Below the pieces are notes generated by a model. The model worked only from the letters and a program-made list of their open reading frames with translations, had not been told where the DNA came from and ran no database searches. This document shows, in pieces, positions 43,524 to 53,200 of a stretch of 64,000 nt of DNA (positions within the stretch are counted from its first letter, which is position 1; the number at the start of each line of letters is the position of its first letter). Source of the DNA: Symsagittifera roscoffensis (Eukaryota > Xenacoelomorpha > Acoela > Convolutidae). The translations under genes were made by a program, and so were the position numbers. The stretch covers positions 23,269,254 to 23,333,253 of the forward strand of contig NC_087065.1 in assembly GCF_963678635.1 (NCBI RefSeq), read 5' to 3'.

Positions 43524-46424
43524 TTATAAATAGAATATCTCATCAAGCTTGTCATAGACTCTAATCGTGCCCAAAACGCAGGCGGCATTGGCTGATTGTA
43601 TAGCCATTGAAAGCCGCTGTCTAAGGAATCCTGAGGCTCGGTCGTCGTTTGTAAGGGATTTAATGAGCCTTCCGAGCTTTTTGATAAAGGAGGACGTGTT
43701 CTTACTGCACTGTCCTTGTGTTGTGAAAGCAACAGCTTGGAAAATATGTCCTCGCCTTGTGAGTTCTTCATACTTCGCGTTCTTTAAGGTTTCTGCAGAC
43801 TCAGCTGTCCCAGAGGGATCTCCCCTAGAGGGTGCAAGGGCATCAACAATAGTTGCATCCCAGACAAGCGTTTGTCCTCTCTCCCACGGAACTAAAGTAG
43901 CACCGTCTGGTCTCTTGCCGTCAGACCGACACATTCCAGGGGGTTCCAGAACGGAAGGGTAACCCGCTAGGGCCAATGTTCGTTTGATAATGTTGTTGAC
44001 CATTGTGTGTCTGGCGTGCCGGCTAGCACTTTTCCGGCATGAGAGACCATGAAGGCCTGAATTGTCTACAGTCGAGCCACAAACACAACGGTGTGTGGCA
44101 CAGACTGGACTGCCTAAACGAGTGGCGACGGCAATTCTCAATTGACTGTCTGTTAACTTCAGCCCTAGAGCTTGCGATGGAAGCGCGTTAATCCATGCTG
44201 CTGCTTCCTTGCCTTGAAAGGCCATTAGTCTCTTTCGGTTGCTGTTGTCTACCAAAGTGAGAGTGGTAGCTAGCATGTGTTTAAAGGCGGGACCTGTCCA
44301 ATTGCTTTGAACGTGTGGATGGACGGGCCGTTCGACACAGTTACTCTGTTGTTGCCACTTCTCAAAAGCCTGTCCGATCGTAACTGGAACATTCACCAAT
44401 CCGTCTGGTTGGATAGAGGCAATAATAGTCCGGCAACTCTCCGCTGAAGCTAAATACGCAGATGGTGCAGTGATAAATGCCGAACTAATACCCAAGCCTC
44501 CCAGAGTGGATGGCCAATGTAACTGAGAGGCAGATATATGATCTAGAGTGATGTTGCAGATTTCTTCCACTGATTTCTGGAGGGTGTTGTCGTAATTTTG
44601 AAGGAGCTGCTCGTATAGAAAACAAGGGGCTGTACGAAGGAAATATAGGAGTTTGGGTAGCGCAAACGAGTTCTTTATCATAAAAAGGGCATGGTGGGCT
44701 TCCAATTCTCCGAGTCTAGAACGCATTCTCTCCAGGGACTCTGTTTTCTGTCGTATACAGTCCTCTATAGCTAATTGTCCAATCGGGGCTCCAAGGATAA
44801 CGAGGTCTTCGATGTTCGTAACTTCGGTAAAGGGACTGATAGTCCGGAAACGGTCAAGGATTTCTTGTTGACGAGTTATGGATGGCTGTCCAAGAAAGGT
44901 TATTTCGCATTTTTTCGAGTGTATCTCTAAACCAAGCTTCTTCGATTCCTCGATGATCCTGCTAAAATTCCACAGGACACGCTGCCAATTGCCTGCAATG
45001 TTTCCGTCATCCAGGAACCAGATGTTGAGTTCGGTATCCACATTTCCCACCATATCATTGATCGTATCAGAGAAAACTGGTGGTCCTTCCGGGTCTCCTT
45101 GTTGTGCACCTTCATCGGAACTGATGGTGAAGTTGCCGTAGAATAATTTGGATGGTTGCCCATACGCAGACTCGGTGTACTTAAAAATAGAGGGTCTCTC
45201 TAAGGCCACTTTGTTGAGGATTTTATCACGACTCACGGAATTAAAGGCATTGGCGAAATCAATTTTCAGGAGAACATGGTCAGGTGTAATTGCGCTGCTG
45301 CCGATGTATGACTTGACGGCATGTGCTGCTGCTTCTGCGCCTAGAGGCGTGCCATAGCCAAGTTGCCTTGTACCGAAATCTCTCCTCCTCTCGTTGAAAA
45401 CAGCCGAACCAGCACACTTAGACGCAAGCCTGCGCACCGTATTGCCAACTGCAATAGGCCGGACACCATTGTCTTTCTTTGATAAAGCAGAAAGGTTCGC
45501 TCCAAAAAAGTAAGGCCGAATAAAGGTGGGAGTCCGTCCTGCTAAAACAACAGTGTTAATGAATTTTGTGAGGTTGCTCAAACATCTGTTATCCGCTTCA
45601 CCGGCAGAGTCATCAATCATATCCTTGAGGACCTGGGGCAAAAGACGGTCTGGGCCGGGAGCGGAACCAGAGGGAAAGGACTTGATACATTTCTTAACTG
45701 TGGCTGATGAGACAACACACGGCGGGGTCTCAATCTCACCTGGGATTTCAGTGTCCGTCACTTTCCGTTCAGGATGTTTGTCTTTTAATTTTCCATATGT
45801 TTCGTCGTTGGGTCGGAGAACTGAATCATTAGATGCCAAAATTCTAATTGCTGCCTTGATGTTTCCATCGTCAATCTTTTGGGACACGAAGCGAGCAGTA
45901 TCACTGCCTCCTTTCTTTTTAACAGCCTTTCGATTTTCGTCTGCGGTGGTGTTTGGGAAGGCTACTATGTTCTTTCTCACTTGTGTGGCAAGTGATTTCT
46001 GATGTTTGGCTCCAGTTCTGGTGGGTACACGCAGGCATGTAGGCGCTAAATTCATCATGTTGTTCCAGTTTGCTACATCGTCTGGGTCTGCACAAATTTT
46101 CTCGAGGATGTTACTGAAAAGTTCTGCTAGATTCCGTCTACTGGCTTTCGGGACTCTCCTTAGGACATTTACTCGGTCACGAATAGTCTTGTCGAGTGCT
46201 TCGAGGACCTTCGTGGTTTCGGGGTTTTCAGGTCGTTTAACGCACTGACGGCATTTGAAAGGCATGTCCTCGGGTATTTGTTCCACTATGCTTTCGTTAG
46301 TCCCTGCGCAGCTGTAATGGAACCACTGTTGGCATGTTTCACAATACACACCCTTCTTGCGGACATACTCCCATCTGCAATCAACGTTACCACATCTTGC
46401 TCGCTCTTGGGGCTGATACGGCAT
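43524..46424 (-). CDS. Non-LTR retrotransposon ORF: PHD finger, reverse transcriptase, restriction-like endonuclease
   Basis: 966 codons from the first ATG (46424). The open frame extends 14 codons further upstream with no other ATG. Residues 11-61 form a complete C4HC3 PHD finger (C11, C16, C28, C31, H36, C39, C58, C61; CETCQQWFHYSC). The reverse transcriptase has PSGSAPGPDRLLP, LLKIDFANAFNSVSR (motif A), EGAQQGDPEGPP, and the catalytic FLDDGN at 470-475. Near the C-terminus a Cys/His cluster (CVCGSTVDNSGLHGLSC) precedes a PD-(D/E)xK-type nuclease with KRPDG (D840) and LVWDATIVD (D856). This is the arrangement of R2/NeSL/Hero-type elements, which cut target DNA with a restriction-like endonuclease, but here a PHD finger occupies the N-terminus, where R2-type proteins carry DNA-binding zinc fingers. 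No frameshift or stop: the copy looks recently active. Confidence 0.9.
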   Translation of the reverse strand: MPYQPQERARCGNVDCRWEYVRKKGVYCETCQQWFHYSCAGTNESIVEQIPEDMPFKCRQCVKRPENPETTKVLEALDKTIRDRVNVLRRVPKASRRNLAELFSNILEKICADPDDVANWNNMMNLAPTCLRVPTRTGAKHQKSLATQVRKNIVAFPNTTADENRKAVKKKGGSDTARFVSQKIDDGNIKAAIRILASNDSVLRPNDETYGKLKDKHPERKVTDTEIPGEIETPPCVVSSATVKKCIKSFPSGSAPGPDRLLPQVLKDMIDDSAGEADNRCLSNLTKFINTVVLAGRTPTFIRPYFFGANLSALSKKDNGVRPIAVGNTVRRLASKCAGSAVFNERRRDFGTRQLGYGTPLGAEAAAHAVKSYIGSSAITPDHVLLKIDFANAFNSVSRDKILNKVALERPSIFKYTESAYGQPSKLFYGNFTISSDEGAQQGDPEGPPVFSDTINDMVGNVDTELNIWFLDDGNIAGNWQRVLWNFSRIIEESKKLGLEIHSKKCEITFLGQPSITRQQEILDRFRTISPFTEVTNIEDLVILGAPIGQLAIEDCIRQKTESLERMRSRLGELEAHHALFMIKNSFALPKLLYFLRTAPCFLYEQLLQNYDNTLQKSVEEICNITLDHISASQLHWPSTLGGLGISSAFITAPSAYLASAESCRTIIASIQPDGLVNVPVTIGQAFEKWQQQSNCVERPVHPHVQSNWTGPAFKHMLATTLTLVDNSNRKRLMAFQGKEAAAWINALPSQALGLKLTDSQLRIAVATRLGSPVCATHRCVCGSTVDNSGLHGLSCRKSASRHARHTMVNNIIKRTLALAGYPSVLEPPGMCRSDGKRPDGATLVPWERGQTLVWDATIVDALAPSRGDPSGTAESAETLKNAKYEELTRRGHIFQAVAFTTQGQCSKNTSSFIKKLGRLIKSLTNDDRASGFLRQRLSMAIQSANAACVLGTIRVYDKLDEIFYL

Positions 46425-46572
46425 CAGAAATTCAATTTTTCGATTTGTCTCATTTTCCAATTTCAAGACATGTCAACAGTTCAAAAGGTGTAGAATGTGA
46501 ATATGTAGAAAGTGAACACCTCAACCACCTCCTGGCCATTCAACATTGCATGACATATTTCGGAAACTATTT

Positions 46573-46630
46573 AATAAGTTTATCACAACATTTTAAGTTT
46601 ATCACAACATAATAAGTTTATCACAAGTTA
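46573..46630. repeat. Three short tandem repeats (about 20 bp)
   Basis: AAGTTTATCACAA occurs three times in succession, immediately before the candidate LTR start and upstream of the minus-strand LINE ORF. It may be the LINE 5' end or the target sequence of the LTR element. Confidence 0.7.
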
Positions 46631-47460
46631 TGTTGAGGTAAGGCGAGTTTTAGGTTGATCCATCTGAAATGGATCAAAGTTCCACTGTCTAATAAAAAGT
46701 AACTTAACGGATTGTTCCAACCCGGTTTTTAATGGCGTTCATGTATTTTGGGTATCTACAGACCTAAGCATGGGGACGTTTCTAATTCTAGAGTGGGGGG
46801 ATATTTTAGTAGTAGCCTTTAAGCTGTAACGGGTCGTAGTCTCATGTCACAAGCGAACCGAATTGGCTCCGACTGATTTGAGGTACAAAAACACAAGAGA
46901 TAGTGTCCCTGACTCTTGAGCCAATGGTTATAGGGCCTATTTTTCTTAAGCCTCATGTGTGACTGCAGTAGACGAATGTTACATAGTGTTTTTATGGCGC
47001 TCCTGGGTGTTTACGACATAAAGACTACGGAGTCGAACCCACTTGAGACAGCTTCGGGCTGAATGCCCATTCTAGAGTACCGGCGGTACGGTTCGACAGG
47101 AACGTGCAAACCTTCCGGTTGTACCGTGATAGCTTTTTAAGAAAACTCAAGAAAACTTCCTGGTACGCTCTCCGAACGAGGCTTAGCTAACCGAGTAAAG
47201 GGGGGCAACTAGGGGGACAAAAACACAAGCAAAAAGACAAAAAGCGAAACAAAAACCATAAAACGAAAAAAGACAGTGACTTTGACACCAGATTAGTTGG
47301 ATCAAACCTTTATATTAATTAAATAGTATACCCATACTGTTTTACAAGTTCGATCGTTTCGATCAACCTAGCAATTTAACCCAGTAACCTCAATAAAGAG
47401 CCCGAGTGTGGGGCGTTGTCAAGGGTTTTTAGATAGCTTGGAACTTAGCTGGACAACAAG
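46631..47460 (+). repeat. Candidate 5' LTR of the giant element
   Basis: The segment begins TGTTGAGG and ends GGACAACA, giving TGTTG...CAACA inverted ends as expected of an LTR. It has a TATA-like TATATTAA at 47311-47318, an AATAAA polyadenylation signal at 47392-47397 and 63 nt to the end, a plausible U3-R-U5 layout. The 3' LTR lies beyond the window, so the decisive repeat comparison is impossible here. No convincing tRNA primer-binding site follows directly. A small palindrome (GTACCGGCGGTAC) lies at 47077-47089. Confidence 0.4.
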
Positions 47461-47650
47461 GAGACTTGACTGGAAGAGGTGACCAGCCGAGTGGGAAAGT
47501 GGTTCAGGAGCACTTGAGCTGAACCAATAGGAGACTTGACTGGAAGAGGTGACCAGCCGAGTGGGAAAGTGGTTCAGGAGCACTTGAGCTGAACCAATAG
47601 GAGACTGGACTGGAACAGGTGACCAGTCGAGTGGGAAAGCAGCCAAGAAG
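47459..47650 (+). repeat. 70-bp tandem repeat, 2.6 copies
   Basis: Units starting GGAGACTTGACTGGAAGAGG recur at a period of exactly 70 bp (47460, 47530, and a diverged third at 47600 that ends early). The first two are nearly identical. They sit directly after the candidate LTR, in the position normally used for primer binding and packaging signals. Confidence 0.85.
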
Positions 47651-48508
47651 GATTTGGCAATTCTCGAGTTCTCAAGTTGGGCAGAACGGGTATCGTTAAA
47701 ATCCACATTACATTATAGGAGATAAGTGTAAAATAGGATAAGCGACATCCCCCGGTTTTGAGGAACGTTTTTACTTGAGCAGGCCTGGAGACAGGTCTAC
47801 GGTTTTCTCTTGAGAGGTTTAGCACCCGGCGCTTAAGGTAATTTTAGGCTTAAGAAGGGGGGCTAAAAAGGGGGGAGGTTAGAAGGGGGGCTGGTTAAGT
47901 TAGAGGTTGGCGGTTGTAAATTGTAAAAAGGGGGAAATTAGAGTAACTAACTAGTCGACATCGTTGACTTAGTTACATTAGACATTAACACGCGTTGGTA
48001 ATATTAGGTGGATATCGAAATTTGAACCCGAGTTAAGGAAGGTACCCTGGTCGGATTGGTAGGGGGGAAGGGACATAGACAGTTTTTGTAATACCCCATA
48101 AGATCGCTAGCAGGGGGGAAGGAAACGCGTGACAATTAGGTACCAGACATTTTTTTAGATAGAAGGTAGACATTTGTCACCTTTGAATTTTAGGTGGGCT
48201 CATCTTTCTGTTTTTATTATTTTTTCTAGCTTGGATTTTTGTTGCATTTTGGTGAGGATTTGTGTTTAGTTTTTACACGAACAGGTGATCACAAGATACC
48301 TGCGCACAAGTTTTGGTCTAAAGTTGCTTGGAACATTGAAATAGAGGTAATTAAAAAGAAATAAGAAAAAGGGGGGTCAGCATTTGGCTTTTAAGAGAGG
48401 ATTTTGGGAAAATTTTACTAGAGCTTGAGTGGTGGTACAAGGTACAGTGAATCAAGAAGTCCCCATAACGAAGAGGGAAGAAGTCCCACCACCCAGACAC
48501 TTGTCAAC
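47651..48508 (+). other. G-rich leader of the giant element
   Basis: The plus strand is rich in GGGGGG-type runs (for example 47858-47900, 48062, 48115). I saw no open frame of note. Inferred to be untranslated leader RNA between the LTR and gag. Confidence 0.4.
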
Positions 48509-49197
48509 AGTCTTGGGACAGTGCCAAAGAAGTCTTAGGACAGAGCAGTCTGGGGACAGTCTTGGGACAGTACAGTCTTGGGACAGTGGTCTTGGGACAG
48601 GGTCTTGGGACAGGGTCTTGGGACAAGGGTCTTGGGACAAGGTCTTGGGACAAGGGTCTTGGGACAGGGTCTTGGGACAGGGTCTTGGGACAGGGTCTTG
48701 GGACAAGGTCTTGGGACAAGGTCTTGGGACAAGGTCTTGGGACAGGGTCTTGGGACAAGGTCTTGGGACAAGGGTCTTGGGACAGGGTCTTGGGACAGGG
48801 TCTTGGGACAAGGGTCTTGGGACAGGGTCTTGGGACAGGGTCTTGGGACAGGGTCTTGGGACAAGGTCTTGGGACAAGGGTCTTGGGACAGGGTCTTGGG
48901 ACAGGGTCTTGGGACAGTAGTCTTGGGACAGTAGTCTTGGGACACTAGTCTTGGGACACTAGTCTTGGGACAGTAGTCTTGGGACACTAGTCTTGGGACA
49001 CTAGTCTTGGGACAGTAGTCTTGGGACACTAGTCTTGGGACACTAGTCTTGGGACGGTAGTCTTGGGACACTAGCCTTGGGACAGTAGTCTTGGACAAGA
49101 GTCTTGGGACACTGCCGGGAAGTAATGGGACGGTACCGAACAGTCTTGGGACGGTACAAAGAAGAGTAGGGACGGCAATTGGAAGTCTTGGGACAGT
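48509..49197 (+). repeat. Minisatellite, about 40 copies of a 13-14-bp unit
   Basis: The unit GTCTTGGGACA plus 2-3 variable bases (GG, AG, AGG, GTA, CTA) repeats across about 550 bp (about 48560-49110), with degenerate copies at both ends. The left half uses GGTCTTGGGACAG variants and the right half AGTCTTGGGACACT variants, so at least two expansion phases occurred. It is open in several frames on both strands simply because of the repeat; those frames are not genes. It lies in the leader of the giant element, 270 bp before the first gag ATG. Confidence 0.95.
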
Positions 49198-49355
49198 ATA
49201 AAAATTGAAGTAAAATTACAAGAAGTATTTTAAGACAGAATTAAGATAGAACAATACTAATTGGAACCAGGTACGGTTGAGACCACAAATAAGGAAAGTT
49301 TCTCGAAAAATTAATAAAGAGAACTGAAACAAGGTTTTCACCACGTTGTATAAAA

Positions 49356-49377
49356 TTTTTTTTTTTTTTTTTTTTTT
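49356..49377 (+). repeat. T22 homopolymer
   Basis: A run of 22 T in the leader, about 90 bp upstream of the first gag ATG, followed by AAGAAATTTTTTCTTCTCG, which can form a small hairpin. A polypyrimidine stretch of this kind could also serve a 3' splice site, although no AG follows in a strong context. Confidence 0.8.
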
Positions 49378-49468
49378 AAGAAATTTTTTCTTCTCGAAAG
49401 ATTTTATTCTTAGAATAGGATTGTGTATATAGTAAAATTGTAAATAAGAGCAATTGTAAATAGGAATA

Positions 49469-50164
49469 ATGAGGCGGAGCAGGGTACCGGTAGCTGAAAA
49501 AAGATCTACCGAAGCAAAGACAAAGTATAATTCGTCGCTACGCAAAACAACGTCAATGGGTCCGAAGATAACAAAGAAGAGCTTTTCAGTTAATATGGTC
49601 AGCACAAGGAGTACAACGGAGAGAGCAAGAGAAGGCATGGAAGGGGAACGAGTAGAACCCACCATCGAGATTGATCTAGAGACACCTGATCAAAGTGTTG
49701 ATGAAACAAGGAAAATAGCGACGGAGTCAACTCCAAGGCCCAATGCAGAAGATCCAAACTCGAAACCCATAGAATTCTCACCAATAGACAACGTGGAAGA
49801 TGCAATAGGCAACACCGAAGAAACGGTGAAAGAAGACTCTCAAGTAAAAAAGACATCTTTTACAGAAAGGTTGGCGATGATGGTCGGAATAAAAACGAAA
49901 GAGAACGTGACTGAAGAACCAAAAGCTGAAAGAGCACGAACATTTGGAACAGTGAGCACGAAGACGACAGAAGCCAATCCGAGAGAGGAACAAACTAGAG
50001 CAGAAGCGACGGCCGAAGAAAGACCGACGGCTGACCATGAAGAGGCTACTCTTGAGCTAGGTGACTTGATGGCGAAACTGAATCAGATCGACAAAAAGCT
50101 GAAGCACAGCGAAGAGGACAGAGAAGTGATAAGAAAAGAATTAAGATACAACAAAAACGAGTAA
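49469..50164 (+). CDS. N-terminal gag segment of the giant Ty3/gypsy-like element, ends at an in-frame TAA
   Basis: 231 codons from ATG 49469 to TAA 50162-50164. The composition is Glu/Lys/Thr-rich, with a basic start (MRRSRVPVAEKRS) and a charged, probably coiled-coil C-terminal part (LMAKLNQIDKKLKHSEEDRE). The large Gag-Pol frame is the same reading frame: 17 open codons lie between the TAA and the ATG at 50216, and their charged helical character continues across the stop. Either one nonsense mutation split an original 2931-codon polyprotein, or the stop separates a short product from a readthrough product, or internal initiation at 50216 is normal. The context is TAA followed by C. Confidence 0.75.
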   Translation: MRRSRVPVAEKRSTEAKTKYNSSLRKTTSMGPKITKKSFSVNMVSTRSTTERAREGMEGERVEPTIEIDLETPDQSVDETRKIATESTPRPNAEDPNSKPIEFSPIDNVEDAIGNTEETVKEDSQVKKTSFTERLAMMVGIKTKENVTEEPKAERARTFGTVSTKTTEANPREEQTRAEATAEERPTADHEEATLELGDLMAKLNQIDKKLKHSEEDREVIRKELRYNKNE

Positions 50165-50215
50165 CTGGATAGTTATTTTAACCTGGCCAAGGCAACAGAA
50201 GAGAGACTCAAGGAG

Positions 50216-53200
50216 ATGTCAGATAATGTAGAAACCACCAATGAAGAACGAGATAAGAACATCAAAAAAGATTTGCAACAGTTAAAAAACCGATATGATG
50301 ATGTCAACAGCCAATTAGGTAGCCTGGAAAAGAGAATGGACACAATGAGCAAAAATCAGGCCGAGAGTTCGTGTGCAATACAGGCGAAATTGGATGCAAT
50401 CTTGAGCAATTCTACCTCACAAGAAAGACCGGCAGCGGATCGCACGCAAGGCACCAGAGTTGACTTTGTGGAACCACAAAGGAACAAACGGCAATCGACA
50501 CCGTTGCCCTTAACCCGGGATACGGTGAGCATAGCACCAACAGCTGCTAAAACAATCATGAAGAATGGAATGTCAAGTACAACGACTGGTCCGGGGGACT
50601 CAACAGCTAACAGCAACGCAGGTCCGGATGCTATGACATGGGCAAACACTTGGGAGATGATGAACAGGACTCTAGAGGCCTTCGCCACGAGGAACACTAA
50701 CTCGAGCGATAGGAGAGATGGGAAATCAAGAAAAACATTCAAGAAGCCAAAAGAATTCAAAGACGACTCAGATGGATGCATTGACACGTGGGTGGAAGTG
50801 ATGAGATTACATCTAGAGCAAGACAACTTGAACGATGAAAGACAAGCATGCACAGCCATACTCAGCAATTTAGAAGGCACAGCATTAAAATGCGTGGTTG
50901 CGAAGAAAGAAGAAGAACGCGATACCGCGGACAAGATCTTCGAGATATTGCTGAATCGATTCGGGTCAGGCATGAAGGGTCACCAAGCGATGATGCGATT
51001 TGAAAAGAGAAGGCAGAGGGACGACGAGTCAATAGATCGGTTCCTAGATGATCTCGAGAGCTTGAGAAGAAGGAGTGACCCAGAGGAGTCGACAAACAGA
51101 AGAAACTTTAGCATTGCCTCGAAGTTCATTGATGGGGTAAAAAGTGACGACTTAAGGACAATGTTAGCAACATACTACACATTGTCGAAAGACAGCGCAC
51201 CAACCCCAGAAGAAATGAGACAGAAATCAAGGGAATACATGCTGATGAAACCCAAGAAATACTCGTATTCAGAAAACAGGAACACGCAAGGGGGAAGTCA
51301 ACCGCAGAGGTCGTCATGGTACAAACCTAGAGATGACATGGACAAGCGCAGATCATGCGCGAACTGCGGGTCGGCGGATCACCACGTGGCTGACTGCACA
51401 ACATACAAACAAGGCATGAAGAGTCTAGGATATGCACCAGATGAGGAGGACATGAGCCAGATGGAGGAACACGAGTACTATAGTGGCTTAATCATCAAGA
51501 TAGGCGCAAGATGCTTCTTCTGTAACCAGGAGGGGCACTTCCGAATGGATTGTCCCTTGTTCTGGGAAGCGGTCAAGGACCAGAGTCACCCTAAACATAA
51601 GTTGGCATTAGCGGCGGTGCAGAATCAGCGGAACAGGCAAAACGAATTTGAATCGAGGAACTTAGGAGCACCAAGCACGGAATTGCCGACGAAGACAGTG
51701 AAAGCTGTATCACATGTTAATGATGCCATAGAATCCGCGGCAGGGAACTCTCTAGAGATAAATTATGAGAAAGCGGCGACGGAATCAATTGCCAAAGTGA
51801 AACAGGATCTGGCTGCGAAAGAAATAGAGCAACGACTAAAGCTGGAGATAGAAAGACAGAATTTTAACGAAGCATTAACCGGATCGAAACAAATACCAGA
51901 GGCTGTACCAGGCTCAACAAAGACCGGGAATTGCAATACTGTGAAAATGGTGACAGGTAAACCTTTTGGCATATCGAAAATCGGGGCAAGGATAATGTCG
52001 ATAATCACAGTGGGCGGCCACGAGGTAACCAGAAACTTGAGCGAGCCGAGCGACCAGACGATAATGCACATTGACGTGTATGCAGACTATTTGAGTGGTA
52101 TAAGCCCACAAACGACTTCTAGAGCACTGAGAGCACTACTCATGAGAGGGGGCAGCAAGTCGGTACGTGTTGATAGCAGATATACTGAAGCTTACGGTCC
52201 ACACGAGGTGATGCTAAATATAGATGGGATTAACATCTATACCAAGACGATGATAACATGTGACGAAGACCTAATTGGACAAATCTACGTAGGGAAAGAA
52301 GAATTGAAAGTGAGATCGATTGGACACTGCGCCATGCTTGAGGAAGATGCAATGCACATCGGGACGGAGGCAGATGTGACAGGGCACGTGCTGGATATAA
52401 GTGGCAAAAAGACTCAGTTGCGTGGGTTGCTTGACACGGGAGCAGTCTTGAGCGTTATACCAATCGAAACTTGGGAGAAGATGGGCTTTGACAAAGGTGA
52501 CTTGATAGACTCGAGAATACGGCTGTCAGCTGCAAACAAAGGGGCCCTACGGGTGCTGGGCAGGACGCCGATAATAGCCCTCAATTTGGGGGAACGTAAC
52601 CTGTGGATGAGCTTTATCGTGGTAGAAAACCTAGATGAATCTGACCAATTCATTTTGGGCAGAGACTTCATCAGGAATTTTGACGTAACGATTGATTTAA
52701 ATAACGCAATGTTTAGGATACGGAACCCGGATAGGAGGTACGCAATCAAACCGGTAAATTTAATAATGGCAAATGAAAACAAAGCACCGGTATTCTTGAG
52801 TAGGAGGGTGAGGCTAAAAGCTAATGAAGCGGCAATCGTAAGTTTGAGGATGAAAAATTACAATGAACTAAGTGACAACAAGCAAGTGTGCATAGTTCCG
52901 AATCCTAATAGTCAAAGTGCTGCTGTTTTAGGAAGATCATTTTCGATAACGAAGAGCGGCCTCTGCGTCAGTGTCTTGTTGAATACCCTTGATATACCGA
53001 TCACGATACAAAGAGGGAGGAAACTGGGATATGCTTTACCGGTTAAAACTCGATATGAAACAATTGAGAATTCAAAACAAAATGAAGTTGTTGATTGTCC
53101 CAATCACAGGGACAAAATTTGTATCTTGAGACGATTGCAGAAAATAAAACATTCTTCAGGTCTTATTAAATCACTTAAGTCAGAAACGGATGATGGTCTT

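Noticed and set aside
43567..46002. Plus-strand open frames opposite the PHD/RLE LINE ORF
   Set aside because: Mirror frames of a long GC-balanced ORF; no recognisable motifs.
47031..47110. tRNA-like gene in the candidate LTR (GGTTCGACAGG with flanking palindrome)
   Set aside because: The T-loop-like box is present, but no A-box or acceptor-stem pairing could be traced at correct spacing.
48429..49098. Long open frames on both strands (up to 187 codons) through the minisatellite
   Set aside because: They exist only because the 13-14-bp unit lacks stops in several frames; the predicted peptides are pure repeat of the unit.
48509..49197. CRISPR-like array
   Set aside because: Units are 13-14 bp with no unique spacers, in a eukaryotic retroelement leader; it is a minisatellite.
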